Below are positions 33,511 to 47,800 of a stretch of 64,000 bases of DNA, piece after piece. How positions within the stretch are numbered: position 1 is the first letter of the stretch; the number at the start of each line of letters is the position of its first letter. The stretch lies in NCBI RefSeq assembly GCF_004210375.1, contig NC_134827.1, forward strand, positions 104,703,285-104,767,284. The letters are read 5' to 3'. This DNA comes from Tachypleus tridentatus. Its lineage: Eukaryota; Arthropoda; Merostomata; Xiphosura; Limulidae. The notes beneath the pieces are model-generated. The model had not been told where the DNA came from. It saw only the letters and a program-made list of their open reading frames with translations, and ran no database searches. The translations under genes were made by a program, and so were the position numbers.

Positions 33511-33731
33511 GTCGCGGGTTCGAATCCTCCCTGTCACACCAAACATGCTTGCCTTCTCAGCCGTGGGGGCGTTATAATGTTAAGAGTCAATCCTGGTAAA
33601 AAAGTAGCCCAAGAGTTGGAAGTGAGATGTGATGACTAGCTACCTCCCCTCTAGTCGTACACTACTAAATTAGGGACGGCTAGCACAGATAGCCCTCTCG
33701 TAACTTTGTGCGAAATTCAAAAACAAACAAC
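33511..33731 (+). mobile_element. SINE family 1, 5'-truncated
   Basis: The copy starts at GTCGCGGGTTCGAATCC (B box) and lacks the A box. The body and tail are complete, ending ATTCAAAAACAAACAA. A deletion removes the CCCACTATTCG segment. Confidence 0.9.
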
Positions 33732-33816
33732 CGAGCTGAAAATCGAAACGCGTTTACTAAAGCAACGCTGAGGTATTAAAACGTGAAACTGCCGAACTGA
33801 AAAGGAAAGCGCGCGC

Positions 33817-33876
33817 GTGAGTATGTTTTCTTATAGCAAAGCCACATCAGGCTATCTGCTGAGTCCACTGAGGGGA
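33817..33876 (-). mobile_element. SINE family 3, tail-only fragment
   Basis: GTTTTCTTATAGCAAAGCCA, CATCAGGCTATCTGCTGAG and TCCACTGAGGGG match the 3' half of family 3 in reverse. The tRNA head is absent, replaced by a purine-rich stretch. Confidence 0.7.
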
Positions 33877-34866
33877 AAAAGAAAGCGAAACCAATTTTTC
33901 AACGGAACTGTGGCCCAGGTTTAAACACATTAGACGGTGATATAAGAAAAAAAAATAATCTAGGGCTCAATGAAGTTTGGAGCTTAACAGACGTAATAAA
34001 CAACTATCTTATTCTTCGTGATGTTAATTCAAACACTAATTTTCTAACTGATTTAATATTATATATTTACTTTCATATCTATGCTTCTTTCAATTTAATA
34101 TATATTTAGAAATGTATATAATTTATATTGTTAAATGTATATAGGCGAAAGTCCGGTCTGTTCTCTAAATTTGTAGAAGATTCTCCAGCTTAATTGAATT
34201 AAGCTCTAAAGTGAATTAACGTTAGTGTTTCTACGATAAATTAGATATTGTCGTCAGCGAAAACCACTTACGTGTGCTCCGTGAAGCAGCTAGCTAGCTA
34301 GTCATCAGGGAAGTATACCGGTACATCAACATAGAATTAATTCGCTCTCCGTGAACCGTTGACACAACATTCAGTTTCAGACCAGATAGAATACTCAGTA
34401 TTGTTTGTACGTTTGTAAACCATTTGCATATAAACCATTATTTCTAATAACCGTTATTATAAATTGCATTGTTGTTTCTATATTAGAATATATTTGTGCT
34501 AAGAAAGAAAATTCTGTGTGGCGATCTTGTTGGCAAATATCATAAATGTGATACATATCAAATTAAAATGTCCGGCTATTTGAAATCGTGCAACACAACG
34601 TACGTAAAATAACAAATAGGAGACTCGTCTGAGATAAATTATAACAATGTAAAGATGGAAAATAATAAGGAAAACATATTTTTATCTAACACTTTGTTTT
34701 ATAGAGCTTTAAAAGAGGGGCGATCGAACCACAAATTTTAACATTATAAACTCTTGGACTGAGCCATTACTACAGTTTTCGTAATTGTGTCACCACTGAG
34801 GTGAAAATAGTTCAACTGCTTCTGAAATTCTTCTCCTACAAGCTGAAGATAAGATGACTAGATGAA
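33877..34866. other. AT-rich spacer, nothing recognised
   Basis: There is a short GCTAGCTAGCTAG run near 34,290 and no exon signature on either strand. Confidence 0.45.
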
Positions 34867-34985
34867 CCAGTGGCTCAGTGGTACGTCTGAAGGCTTATAA
34901 TGTTAAAAACAAGGTTTCGGCGCCCGTGGTGGGTAGAGTGCAGATAGCCCTCTGTATAGCTTTGCGCTTAGTAACAACCACACCC
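34867..34985 (+). mobile_element. tRNA-derived SINE, family 2
   Basis: The head CCAGTGGCTCAGTGGTACG (A box), the anticodon-loop region GGCTTATAATG and a B-box-like GGTTTCGGCGCCC are followed by GTGGTGGGTAGAGTGCAGAT, AGCCC and TATAGCTTTGCGCTTAG. The body differs from family 1, but the 3' tail is the same type (GCAGATAGCCC...AGCTTTGCGC). Confidence 0.82.
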
Positions 34986-35870
34986 ATCCAAACCACCCAC
35001 AAAAACAGTTCTACTAAATTGTTATTTATTCCTATAAATAAGAAAGAATCTCAATCGTAATTGATGTAGCCGAAAACACTGTAGGAAATCATTACGTAGT
35101 GTAATAATTATGTCGTGTCTGGTAGTCGTTTAAAACACTTGGGATTCAGGACAAAAACACATCCACAAACCAACACAGGGCAGAAACTACATGGAAATGA
35201 TTTAAGATGCTTTGGAATTATCGTCTCTTATGATTTCTCTCTCCATTATCAAATATATATATTTTTATGAATCACATTTTTACATCGTCAGTGTTTACCA
35301 GGTGTGAAACGCCTTCCTACCAACAAACAAACACACAACAAAAAATACTATGATATACATGCTCAAAATGTTAAATATAATCCAAACAGATTAAAACAGA
35401 TGTGAACTTACTTCAACTTTCACATAATTTCTATTGGTTGTACAAAAGTAAAATGTTTTATACATTTTGCACACAACGATTCACTGGGTTCACCTGGAAC
35501 TCCACTCTATGATATCATATAAACCTGGGGAAGTATTCTGAATAACCCAAATAAAAGTTTTACAGTGTACAACCAACAGCAGGTTGTGTGACTGTTAGAA
35601 ACGTAATTATTACTCCCTGAACTATCTTCCATTACGGATATTTTCTACACTCGATCCAGGCTAAACGTTCAGTTTGAAATTTGTTCCACAACGTTTATTT
35701 TCTACCCTGGTTCGAGGCTATATTTCTAGACTAATTAATAATAACTAAACTGTCTCTCTTCTTACAATCATTCATTGTTCTTAACTAAATTGTTAAAGAA
35801 GTTTCTTGGAGCATAACTTACGCAGACATCAATGTCACCATCCGATAAACAATAGGATTTCTAGAAAGTA
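34986..35870. other. Left flank of the 25-bp satellite
   Basis: This is unique AT-rich sequence with no gene signal. The transition to the array is abrupt at about 35,871. Confidence 0.5.
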
Positions 35871-38800
35871 TTAGAGTTATTGTTTCTACAGAGTATCACT
35901 GTTAGTGTTTCTACAGAGTATCAATGTTCGTGTTTCTACAGAGTATCAATGTCAATGTTTCTACAGAGTATCAATGTTATTGTTTCTACAGAGTATCACT
36001 GTTAGTGTTTCTACAGAGTATCAATGTTAGTGTTTCTACAGAGTATCAATGTTCGTGTTTCTACAGAGTATCAATGTTAGTGTTTCTACAGAGTATCAAT
36101 GTTCGTGTTTCTACAGAGTATCAATGTTCGTGTTTCTACAGAGTATCAATGTTAATGTTTCTACAGAGTATCAATGTTCGTGTTTCTACAGAGTATCAAT
36201 GTTAGTGTTTCTACAGAGTATCAATGTTAATGTTTCTACAGAGTATCAATGTTAATGTTTCTACAGAGTATCAATGTTAATGTTTCTACAGAGTATCAAT
36301 GTTAGTGATTCTACAGAGTATCAATGTTAATATTTCTACAGAGTATCAATGTTCGTGTTTCTACAGAGTATCAATGTTAGTGTTTCTACAGAGTATCAAT
36401 GTTAATGTTTCTACAGAGTATCAATGTTAGTGTTTCTACAGAGTATCAATGTTAGTGTTTCTACAGAGTATCAATGTTAGTGTTTCTACAGAGTATCAAT
36501 GTTAATGTTTCTACAGAGTATCAATGCTAGTGTTTCTACAGAGTATCAATGTTACTGTTTCTACAGAGTATCAATGTTAGTGTTTCTACAGAGTATCAAT
36601 GTTAGTGTTTCTACAGAGTATCAATGTTAGTATATCTACAGAGTATCAATGTTAATGTTTCTACAGAGTATCACTGTTAATGTTTCTACAGAGTATCAAT
36701 GTTAGTGTTTCTACAGAGTATCAATGTTAGTGTATCTACAGAGTATCAATGTTAATGTTTCTACAGAGTATCAATGTTAGTATATCTACAGAGTATCAAT
36801 GTTAGTGTTTCTACAGAGTATCAATGTTAGTGTTTCTACAGAGTATCAATGTTCGTGTTTCTACAGAGTATCAATGTTCGTGTTTCTACAGAGTATCAAT
36901 GTTAATGTTTCTACAGAGTATCAATGTTAATGTTTCTACAGAGTATCAATGTTAGTGTTTCTACAGAGTATCAATGTTAGTGTTTCTACAGAGTATCAAT
37001 GTTAGTGTTTCTACAGAGTATCAATGTTAATGTTTCTACAGAGTATCAATGTTAGTGTTTCTACAGAGTATCAATGCTAGTGTTTCTACAGAGTATCAAT
37101 GTTAGTGTTTCTACAGAGTATCAATGTTAGTATATCTACAGAGTATCAATGTTAATGTTTCTACAGAGTATCAATGTTAGTGTTTCTACAGAGTATCAAT
37201 GTTAGTGTTTCTACAGAGTATCAATGTTAGTGTTTTTACAGAGTATCAATGTTAATGTTTCTACAGAGTATCAATGTTAATGTTTCTACAGAGTATCAAT
37301 GTTAATGTTTCTACAGAGTATCAATGTTAGTATATCTACAGAGTATCAATGTTAGTGTTTCTACAGAGTATCAATGTTAGTGTTTCTACAGAGTATCAAT
37401 GTTAGTGTTTCTACAGAGTATCAATGTTAATGTTTCTACAGAGTATCAATGTTAGTATATCTACAGAGTATCAATGTTAGTATATCTACAGAGTATCAAT
37501 GTTAGTATATCTACAGAGTATCAATGTTAGTGTTTCTACAGAGTATCAATGTTAGTGTTTCTACAGAGTATCAATGTTAGTGTTTCTACAGAGTATCAAT
37601 GTTAATGTTTCTACAGAGTATCAATGTTAGTGTTTCTACAGAGTATCAATGTTAGTGTTTCTACAGAGTATCAATGTTAGTGTTTCTACAGAGTATCAAT
37701 GTTAGTGTTTCTACAGAGTATCAATGTTAATGTTTCTACAGAGTATCAATGTTAGTGTTTCTACAGAGTATCAATGTTAGTGTTTCTACAGAGTATCAAT
37801 GTTAATGTTTCTACAGAGTATCAATGCTAGTGTTTCTACAGAGTATCAATGTTACTGTTTCTACAGAGTATCAATGTTAGTGTTTCTACAGAGTATCAAT
37901 GTTAGTGTTTCTACAGAGTATCAATGTTAGTGTTTCTACAGAGTATCAATGTTAGTGTTTCTACAGAGTATCAATGTTAGTATATCTACAGAGTATCAAT
38001 GTTAATGTTTCTACAGAGTATCACTGTTAATGTTTCTACAGAGTATCAATGTTAGTGTTTCTACAGAGTATCAATGTTAGTATATCTACAGAGTACCAAT
38101 GTTAATGTTTCTACAGAGTATCAATGTTAGTATATCTACAGAGTATCAATGTTAGTGTTTCTACAGAGTATCAATGTTAGTGTTTCTACAGAGTATCAAT
38201 GTTCGTGTTTCTACAGAGTATCAATGTTAATGTTTCTACAGAGTATCAATGTTAATGTTTCTACAGAGTATCAATGTTAGTGTTTCTACAGAGTATCAAT
38301 GTTAGTGTTTCTACAGAGTATCAATGTTAATGTTTCTACAGAGTATCAATGTTAGTGTTTCTACAGAGTATCAATGCTAGTGTTTCTACAGAGTATCAAT
38401 GTTAGTGTTTCTACAGAGTATCAATGTTAGTATATCTACAGAGTATCAATGTTAATGTTTCTACAGAGTATCACTGTTAATGTTTCTACAGAGTATCAAT
38501 GTTAGTGTTTCTACAGAGTATCAATGTTAGTGTTTCTACAGAGTATCAATGTTAGTATTTTTACAGAGTATCAATGTTAATGTTTCTACAGAGTATCAAT
38601 GTTAATGTTTCTACAGAGTATCAATGTTAATGTTTCTACAGAGTATCAATGTTAGTATATCTACAGAGTATCAATGTTAGTGTTTCTACAGAGTATTAAT
38701 GTTAGTGTTTCTACAGAGTATCAATGTTAATGTTTCTACAGAGTATCAATGTTAGTGTTTCTACAGAGTATCAATGTTAATGTTTCTACAGAGTATCAAT

Positions 38801-41800
38801 GTTAATGTTTCTACAGAGTATCAATGTTAGTGTTTCTACAGAGTATCAATGTTAGTGTTTCTACAGAGTATCAATGTTAGTGTTTCTACAGAGTATCAAT
38901 GTTAATGTTTCTACAGAGTATCAATGTTAATGTTTCTACAGAGTATCAATGTTAGTGTTTCTACAGAGTATCAATGTTAGTGTTTCTACAGAGTATCAAT
39001 GTTAGTGTTTCTACAGAGTATCAATGTTAGTTTTTCTACAGAGTATCAATGTTAATGTTTCTACAGAGTATCAATGTTAGTGTTTCTACAGAGTATCAAT
39101 GTTAGTGTTTCTACAGAGTATCAATGTTAATGTTTCTACAGAGTATCAATGTTAGTATATCTACAGAGTATCAATGTTAATGTTTCTACAGAGTATCAAT
39201 GTTAATGTTTCTACAGAGTATCAATGTTAGTATATCTACAGAGTATCAATGTTAGTATATCTACAGAGTATCAATGTTAATGTTTCTACAGAGTATTAAT
39301 GTTAATGTTTCTACACAGTATCAATGTTAATGTTTCTACAGAGTATCAATGTTAGTGTTTCTACAGAGTATCAATGTTAGTGTTTCTACAGAGTATCAAT
39401 GTTAATGTTTCTACAGAGTATCAATGTTAATGTTTCTACAGAGTATCAATGTTAGTGTTTCTACAGAGTATCAATGTTAGTGTTTCTACAGAGTATCAAT
39501 GTTAGTGTTTCTACAGAGTATCAATGTTAATGTTTCTACAGAGTATCAATGTTAATGTTTCTACAGAGTATCAATGTTAGTGTTTCTACAGAGTATCAAT
39601 GTTAGTGTTTCTACAGAGTATCAATGTTAATGTTTCTACAGAGTATCAATGTTAATGTTTCTACAGAGTATCAATGTTAGTGTTTCTACAGAGTATCAAT
39701 GTTAATGTTTCTACAGAGTATCAATGTTAATGTTTCTACAGAAAATCAATGTTAATGTTTCTACAGAAAATCAATGTTAATGTTTCTACAGAAAATCAAT
39801 GTTAGTGTTTCTACAGAGTATCAATGTTAGTATATCTACAGAGTATCAATGTTAATGTTTCTACAGAGTATCAATGTTAGTGTTTCTACAGAGTATCAAT
39901 GTTAATGTTTCTACAGAGTATCAATGTTAGTGTTTCTACAGAGTATCAATGTTAGTATATCTACAGAGTAGCAATGTTAATGTTTCTACGGAGTATCAAT
40001 GTTAGTATATCTACAGAGTATCAATGTTAGTGTTTCTACAGAGTATCAATGTTAGTGTTTCTACAGAGTATCAATGTTAATGTTTCTACAGAGTATCAAT
40101 GTTAATGTTTCTACAGAAAATCAATGTTAGTGTTTCTACAGAGTATCAATGTTAGTATATCTACAGAGTATCAATGTTAATGTTTCTACAGAGTATCAAT
40201 GTTAGTGTTTCTACAGAGTATCAATGTTAATGTTTCTACAGAGTATCAATGTTAATGTTTCTACAGAGTATCAATGTTAGTGTTTCTACAGAGTATCAAT
40301 GTTAGTATATCTACAGAGTATCAATGTTAATGTTTCTACAGAGTATCAATGTTAGTGTTTCTACAGAGTATCAATGTTAATGTTTCTACAGAGTATCAAT
40401 GTTAATGTTTCTACAGAGTATCAATGTTAATGTTTCTACAGAGTATCAATGTTAGTGTTTCTACAGAGTATCAATGTTAATGTTTCTACAGAGTATCAAT
40501 GTTAATGTTTCTACAGAGTATCAATGTTAGTGTTTCTACAGAGTATCAATGTTAGTGTTTCTACACAGTATCAATGTTATTGTTTCTACAGAGTATCAAT
40601 GTTAATGTTTCTACAGAGTATCAATGTTAATGTTTCTACAGAGTATCAATGTTAGTGTTTCTACAGAGTATCAATGTTAGTGTTTCTACACAGTATCAAT
40701 GTTAGTGTTTCTACAGAGTATCAATGTTAATGTTTCTACAGAGTATCAATGTTAGTGTTTCTACAGAGTATCAATGTTAATGTTTCTACAGAGTATCAAT
40801 GTTAGTGTTTCTACAGAGTATCAATGTTAATGTTTCTACAGAGTATCAATGTTAGTGTTTCTACAGAGTATCAATGTTAGTGTTTCTACAGAGTATCAAT
40901 GTTAATGTTTCTACAGAGTATCAATGTTAGTGTTTCTACAGAGTATCAATGTTAGTGTTTCTACAGAGTATCAATGTTAATGTTTCTACAGAGTATCAAT
41001 GTTAATGTTTCTACAGAGTATCAATGTTAGTGTTTCTACAGAGTATCAATGTTAGTGTTTCTACAGAGTATCAATGTTAGTGTTTCTACAGAGTATCAAT
41101 GTTAGTGTTTCTACAGAGTATCAATGTTAATGTTTCTACAGAGTATCAATGTTAGTGTTTCTACAGAGTATCAATGTTAGTGTTTCTACAGAGTATCAAT
41201 GTTAGTGTTTCTACAGAGTATCAATGTTAGTGTTTCTACAGAGTATCAATGTTAATGTTTCTACAGAGTATCAATGTTAGTGTTTCTACAGAGTATCAAT
41301 GTTAATGTTTCTACAGAGTATCAATGTTAGTGTTTCTACAGAGTATCAATGTTAGTGTTTCTACAGAGTATCAATGTTAGTGTTTCTACAGAGTATCAAT
41401 GTTAGTGTTTCTACAGAGTATCAATGTTAGTGTTTCTACAGAGTATCAATGTTTGTGTTTCTACAGAGTATCAATGTTAGTGTTTCTACAGAGTATCAAT
41501 GTTAATGTTTCTACAGAGTATCAATGTTAGTGTTTCTACAGAGTATCAATGTTAATGTTTCTACAGAGTATCAATGTTAGTGTTTCTACAGAGTATCAAT
41601 GTTAGTGTTTCTACAGAGTATCAATGTTAGTGTTTCTACAGAGTATCAATGTTAGTGTTTCTACAGAGTATCAATGTTAGTGTTTCTACAGAGTATCAAT
41701 GTTAGTGTTTCTACAGAGTATCAATGTTAGTGTTTCTACAGAGTATCAATGTTAATGTTTCTACAGAGTATCAATGTTAGTATATCTACAGAGTATCAAT

Positions 41801-44800
41801 GTTAGTATATCTACAGAGTATCAATGTTAGTATATCTACAGAGTATCAATGTTAATGTTTCTACAGAGTATCAATGTTAATGTTTCTACAGAGTATCAAT
41901 GTTAATGTTTCTACAGAGTATCAATGTTAGTGTTTCTACAGAGTATCAATGTTAATGTTTCTACAGAGTATCAATGTTAATGTTTCTACAGAGTATCAAT
42001 GTTAGTGTTTCTACAGAGTATCAATGTTAATGTTTCTACAGAGTATCAATGTTAATGTTTCTACAGAGTATCAATGTTAGTGTTTCTACAGAGTATCAAT
42101 GTTAATGTTTCTACAGAGTATCAATGTTAATGTTTCTACAGAGTATCAATGTTAGTGTTTCTACAGAGTATCAATGTTAATGTTTCTACAGAGTATCAAT
42201 GTTAATGTTTCTACAGAGTATCAATGTTAATGTTTCTACAGAGTATCAATGTTAGTGTTTCTACAGAGTATCAATGTTAGTGTTTCTACAGAGTATCAAT
42301 GTTAGTGTTTCTACAGAGTATCAATGTTATGTTAATGTTTCTACAGAGTATCAATGTTAGTGTTTCTACAGAGTATCAATGTTAGTGTTTCTACAGAGTA
42401 TCAATGTTAATGTTTCTACAGAGTATCAATGTTAGTGTTTCTACAGAGTATCAATGTTAGTGTTTCTACAGAGTATCAATGTTAATGTTTCTACAGAGTA
42501 TCAATGTTAATGTTTCTACAGAGTATCAATGTTAATGTTTCTACAGAGTATCAATGTTAGTGTTTCTACAGAGTATCAATGTTAATGTTTCTACAGAGTA
42601 TCAATGTTAGTGTTTCTACAGAGTATCAATGTTAATGTTTCTACAGAGTATCAATGTTAGTGTTTCTACAGAGTATCAATGTTAGTGTTTCTACAGAGTA
42701 TCAATGTTAGTGTTTTTACAGAGTATCAATGCTAGTGTTTCTACAGAGTATCAATGTTAGTGTTTCTACAGAGTATCAATGTTAATGTTTATACAGAGTA
42801 TCAATGCTAGTGTTCCTTCAGAATATCAATGTTAGTGTTTCTACAGAGTATCAATGTTAATGTTTCTACAGAGTATCAATGTTAGTGTTTCTACAGAGTA
42901 TCAATGTTAATGTTTCTACAGAGTATCAATGTTAGTGTTTCTACAGAGTATCAATGTTAATGTTTCTACAGAGTATCAATGTTAGTGTTTTTACAGAGTA
43001 TCAATGTTCGTGTTTCTACAGAGTATCAATGTTAGTGTTTCTTCAGAGTATTAATGTTAGTGTTTCTACAGAGTATCAATGTTCGTGTTTCTACAGAGTA
43101 TCAATGTTTGTGTTTCTACAGAGTATCAATGTTAGTGTTTCTACAGAGTATCAATGTTAATGTTTCTACAGAGTATCAATGTTAGTGTTTCTACAGAGTA
43201 TCAATGTTAATGTTTTTACAGAGTATCAATGTTCGTGTTTCTACAGAGTATCAATGTTCGTGTTTCTACAGAGTATCAATGTTGGTGTTTCTACAGAGTA
43301 TCAATGTTAGTGTTTCTACAGAGTATTAATGTTAGTGTTTCTACAGAGTATCAATGTTAGTGTTTCTACAGAGCATCAATGTTAGTGTTTCTACAGAGTA
43401 TCAATGTTAATGTTTCTACAGAGTATCAATGTTAGTATATCTACAGAGTATCAATGTTAGTATATCTACAGAGTATCAATGTTAGTATATCTACAGAGCA
43501 TCAATGTTAATGTTTCTACAGAGTATTAATGTTAATGTTTCTACACAGTATCAATGTTAATGTTTCTACAGAGTATCAATGTTAGTGTTTCTACAGAGTA
43601 TCAATGTTAGTGTTTCTACAGAGTATCAATGTTAATGTTTCTACAGAGTATCAATGTTAATGTTTCTACAGAGTATCAATGTTAGTGTTTCTACAGAGTA
43701 TCAATGTTAATGTTTCTACAGAGTATCAATGCTAGTGTTTCTACAGAGTATCAATGTTACTGTTTCTACAGAGTATCAATGTTAGTGTTTCTACAGAGTA
43801 TCAATGTTAGTGTTTCTACAGAGTATCAATGCTAGTGTTTCTACAGAGTATCAATGTTAGTGTTTCTACAGAGTATCAATGTTAGTATATCTACAGAGTA
43901 TCAATGTTAATGTTTCTACAGAGTATCACTGTTAATGTTTCTACAGAGTATCAATGTTAGTGTTTCTACAGAGTATCAATGTTAGTATATCTACAGAGTA
44001 GCAATGTTAATGTTTCTACAGAGTATCAATGTTAGTATATCTACAGAGTATCAATGTTAGTGTTTCTACAGAGTATCAATGTTAATGTTTCTACAGAGTA
44101 TCAATGTTAGTGTTTCTACAGAGTATCAATGTTAATGTTTCTACAGAGTATCAATGTTAGTGTTTTTACAGAGTATCAATGTTCGTGTTTCTACAGAGTA
44201 TCAATGTTAGTGTTTCTTCAGAGTATTAATGTTAGTGTTTCTACAGAGTATCAATGTTAGTGTTTCTACAGAGTATCAATGTTTGTGTTTCTACAGAGTA
44301 TCAATGTTACTGTTTCTACAGAGTATCAATGTTAGTGTTTCTACAGAGTATCAATGTTAATGTTTTTACAGAGTATCAATGTTCGTGTTTCTACAGAGTA
44401 TCAATGTTAGTGTTTCTACAGAGTATCAATGTTAGTGTTTCTACAGAGTATCAATGTTAGTGTTTCTACAGTATCAATGTTAGTGTTTCTACAGAGTATC
44501 AATGTTAATGTTTCTACAGAGTATCAATGTTAATGTTTCTACAGAGTATCAATGTTAGTGTTTCTACAGAGTATCAATGTTAATGTTTCTACAGAGTATC
44601 AATGTTAGTGTTTCTACAGAGTATCAATGTTAGTGTTTCTACAGAGTATCAATGTTAGTGTTTCTACAGAGTATCAATGTTAGTGTTTCTACAGAGTATC
44701 AATGTTAGTGTTTCTACAGAGTATCAATGTTAGTGTTTCTACAGAGTATCAATGTAAGTGTTTCTACAGAGTATCAATGTTAATGTTTCTACAGAGTATC

Positions 44801-47800
44801 AATGCTAGTGTTTCTTCAGAGTATCAATGTTAGTGTTTCTACAGAGTATCAATGTTAGTGTTTCTACAGAGTATCAATGTTAATGTTTCTACAGAGTATC
44901 AATGTTAGTGTTTCTACAGAGTATCAATGTTAATGTTTCTACAGAGTATCAATGTTAGTGTTTCTACAGAGTATCAATGTTAATGTTTCTACAGAGTATC
45001 AATGTTAGTGTTTTTACAGAGTATCAATGTTCGTGTTTCTACAGAGTATCAATGTTAGTGTTTCTACAGAGTATTAATGTTAGTGTTTCTACAGAGTATC
45101 AATGTTCGTGTTTCTACAGAGTATCAATGTTTGTGTTTCTACAGAGTATCAATGTTAGTGTTTCTACAGAGTATCAATGTTAATGTTTCTACAGAGTATC
45201 AATGTTAGTGTTTCTACAGAGTATCAATGTTAATGTTTTTACAGAGTATCAATGTTCGTGTTTCTACAGAGTATCAATGTTCGTGTTTCTACAGAGTATC
45301 AATGTTGGTGTTTCTACAGAGTATCAATGTTAGTGTTTCTACAGAGTATTAATGTTAGTGTTTCTACAGAGTATCAATGTTAGTGTTTCTACAGAGTATC
45401 AATGTTAGTGTTTCTACAGAGTATCAATGTTAATGTTTCTACAGAGTATCAATGTTAGTATATCTACAGAGTATCAATGTTAGTATATCTACAGAGTATC
45501 AATGTTAGTATATCTACAGAGTATCAATGTTAATGTTTCTACAGAGTATTAATGTTAATGTTTCTACAGAGTATCAATGTTAATGTTTCTACAGAGTATC
45601 AATGTTAGTGTTTCTACAGAGTATCAATGTTAGTGTTTCTACAGAGTATCAATGTTAATGTTTCTACAGAGTATCAATGTTAATGTTTCTACAGAGTATC
45701 AATGTTAGTGTTTCTACAGAGTATCAATGTTAATGTTTCTACAGAGTATCAATGCTAGTGTTTCTACAGAGTATCAATGTTACTGTTTCTACAGAGTATC
45801 AATGTTAGTGTTTCTACAGAGTATCAATGTTAGTGTTTCTACAGAGTATCAATGCTAGTGTTTCTACAGAGTATCAATGTTAGTGTTTCTACAGAGTATC
45901 AATGTTAGTATATCTACAGAGTATCAATGTTAATGTTTCTACAGAGTATCAATGTTAATGTTTCTACAGAGTATCAATGTTAGTGTTTCTACAGAGTATC
46001 AATGTTAGTATATCTACAGAGTAGCAATGTTAATGTTTCTACAGAGTATCAATGTTAGTATATCTACAGAGTATCAATGTTAGTGTTTCTACAGAGTATC
46101 AATGTTAATGTTTCTACAGAGTATCAATGTTAGTGTTTCTACAGAGTATCAATGTTAATGTTTCTACAGAGTATCAATGTTAGTGTTTTTACAGAGTATC
46201 AATGTTCGTGTTTCTACAGAGTATCAATGTTAGTGTTTCTACAGAGTATCAATGTTCGTGTTTCTACAGAGTATCAATGTTTGTGTTTCTACAGAGTATC
46301 AATGTTACTGTTTCTACAGAGTATCAATGTTAGTGTTTCTACAGAGTATCAATGTTAATGTTTTTACAGAGTATCAATGTTCGTGTTTCTACAGAGTATC
46401 AATGTTAGTGTTTCTACAGAGTATCAATGTTAGTGTTTCTACAGAGTATCAATGTTAGTGTTTCTACAGAGTATCAATGTTAATGTTTCTACAGAGTATC
46501 AATGTTAATGTTTCTACAGAGTATCAATGTTAGTGTTTCTACAGAGTATCAATGTTAATGTTTCTACAGAGTATCAATGTTAGTGTTTCTACAGAGTATC
46601 AATGTTAATGTTTCTACAGAGTATCAATGTTAGTGTTTCTACAGAGTATCAATGTTAGTGTTTCTACAGAGTATCAATGTTAGTGTTTCTACAGAGTATC
46701 AATGTTAGTGTTTCTACAGAGTATCAATGTAAGTGTTTCTACAGAGTATCAATGTTAATGTTTCTACAGAGTATCAATGCTAGTGTTTCTTCAGAGTATC
46801 AATGTTAGTGTTTCTACAGAGTATCAATGTTAGTGTTTCTACAGAGTATCAATGTTAATGTTTCTACAGAGTATCAATGTTAGTGTTTCTACAGAGTATC
46901 AATGTTAATGTTTCTACAGAGTATCAATGTTAGTGTTTCTACAGAGTATCAATGTTAATGTTTCTACAGAGTATCAATGTTAGTGTTTCTACAGAGTATC
47001 AATGTTCGTGTTTCTACAGAGTATCAATGTTAGTGTTTCTTCAGAGTATTAATGTTAGTGTTTCTACAGAGTATCAATGTTCGTGTTTCTACAGAGTATC
47101 AATGTTTGTGTTTCTACAGAGTATCAATGTTAGTGTTTCTACAGAGTATCAATGTTAATGTTTCTACAGAGTATCAATGTTAGTGTTTCTACAGAGTATC
47201 AATGTTAATGTTTTTACAGAGTATCAATGTTCGTGTTTCTACAGAGTATCAATGTTCGTGTTTCTACAGAGTATCAATGTTGGTGTTTCTACAGAGTATC
47301 AATGTTAGTGTTTCTACAGAGTATTAATGTTAGTGTTTCTACAGAGTATCAATGTTAGTGTTTCTACAGAGTATCAATGTTAGTGTTTCTACAGAGTATC
47401 AATGTTAATGTTTCTACAGAGTATCAATGTTAGTATATCTACAGAGTATCAATGTTAGTATATCTACAGAGTATCAATGTTAGTATATCTACAGAGTATC
47501 AATGTTAATGTTTCTACAGAGTATTAATGTTAATGTTTCTACACAGTATCAATGTTAATGTTTCTACAGAGTATCAATGTTAGTGTTTCTACAGAGTATC
47601 AATGTTAGTGTTTCTACAGAGTATCAATGTTAATGTTTCTACAGAGTATCAATGTTAATGTTTCTACAGAGTATCAATGTTAGTGTTTCTACAGAGTATC
47701 AATGTTAATGTTTCTACAGAGTATCAATGCTAGTGTTTCTACAGAGTATCAATGTTACTGTTTCTGCAGAGTATCAATGTTAGTGTTTCTACAGAGTATC

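Noticed and set aside
29475-35870. LIM-domain exons of the homeobox gene
   Set aside because: I searched by eye on the minus strand for Cys-X2-Cys pairs and for the conserved WHL, DHFGM and YCR words, and found none. A profile search could still find diverged exons.
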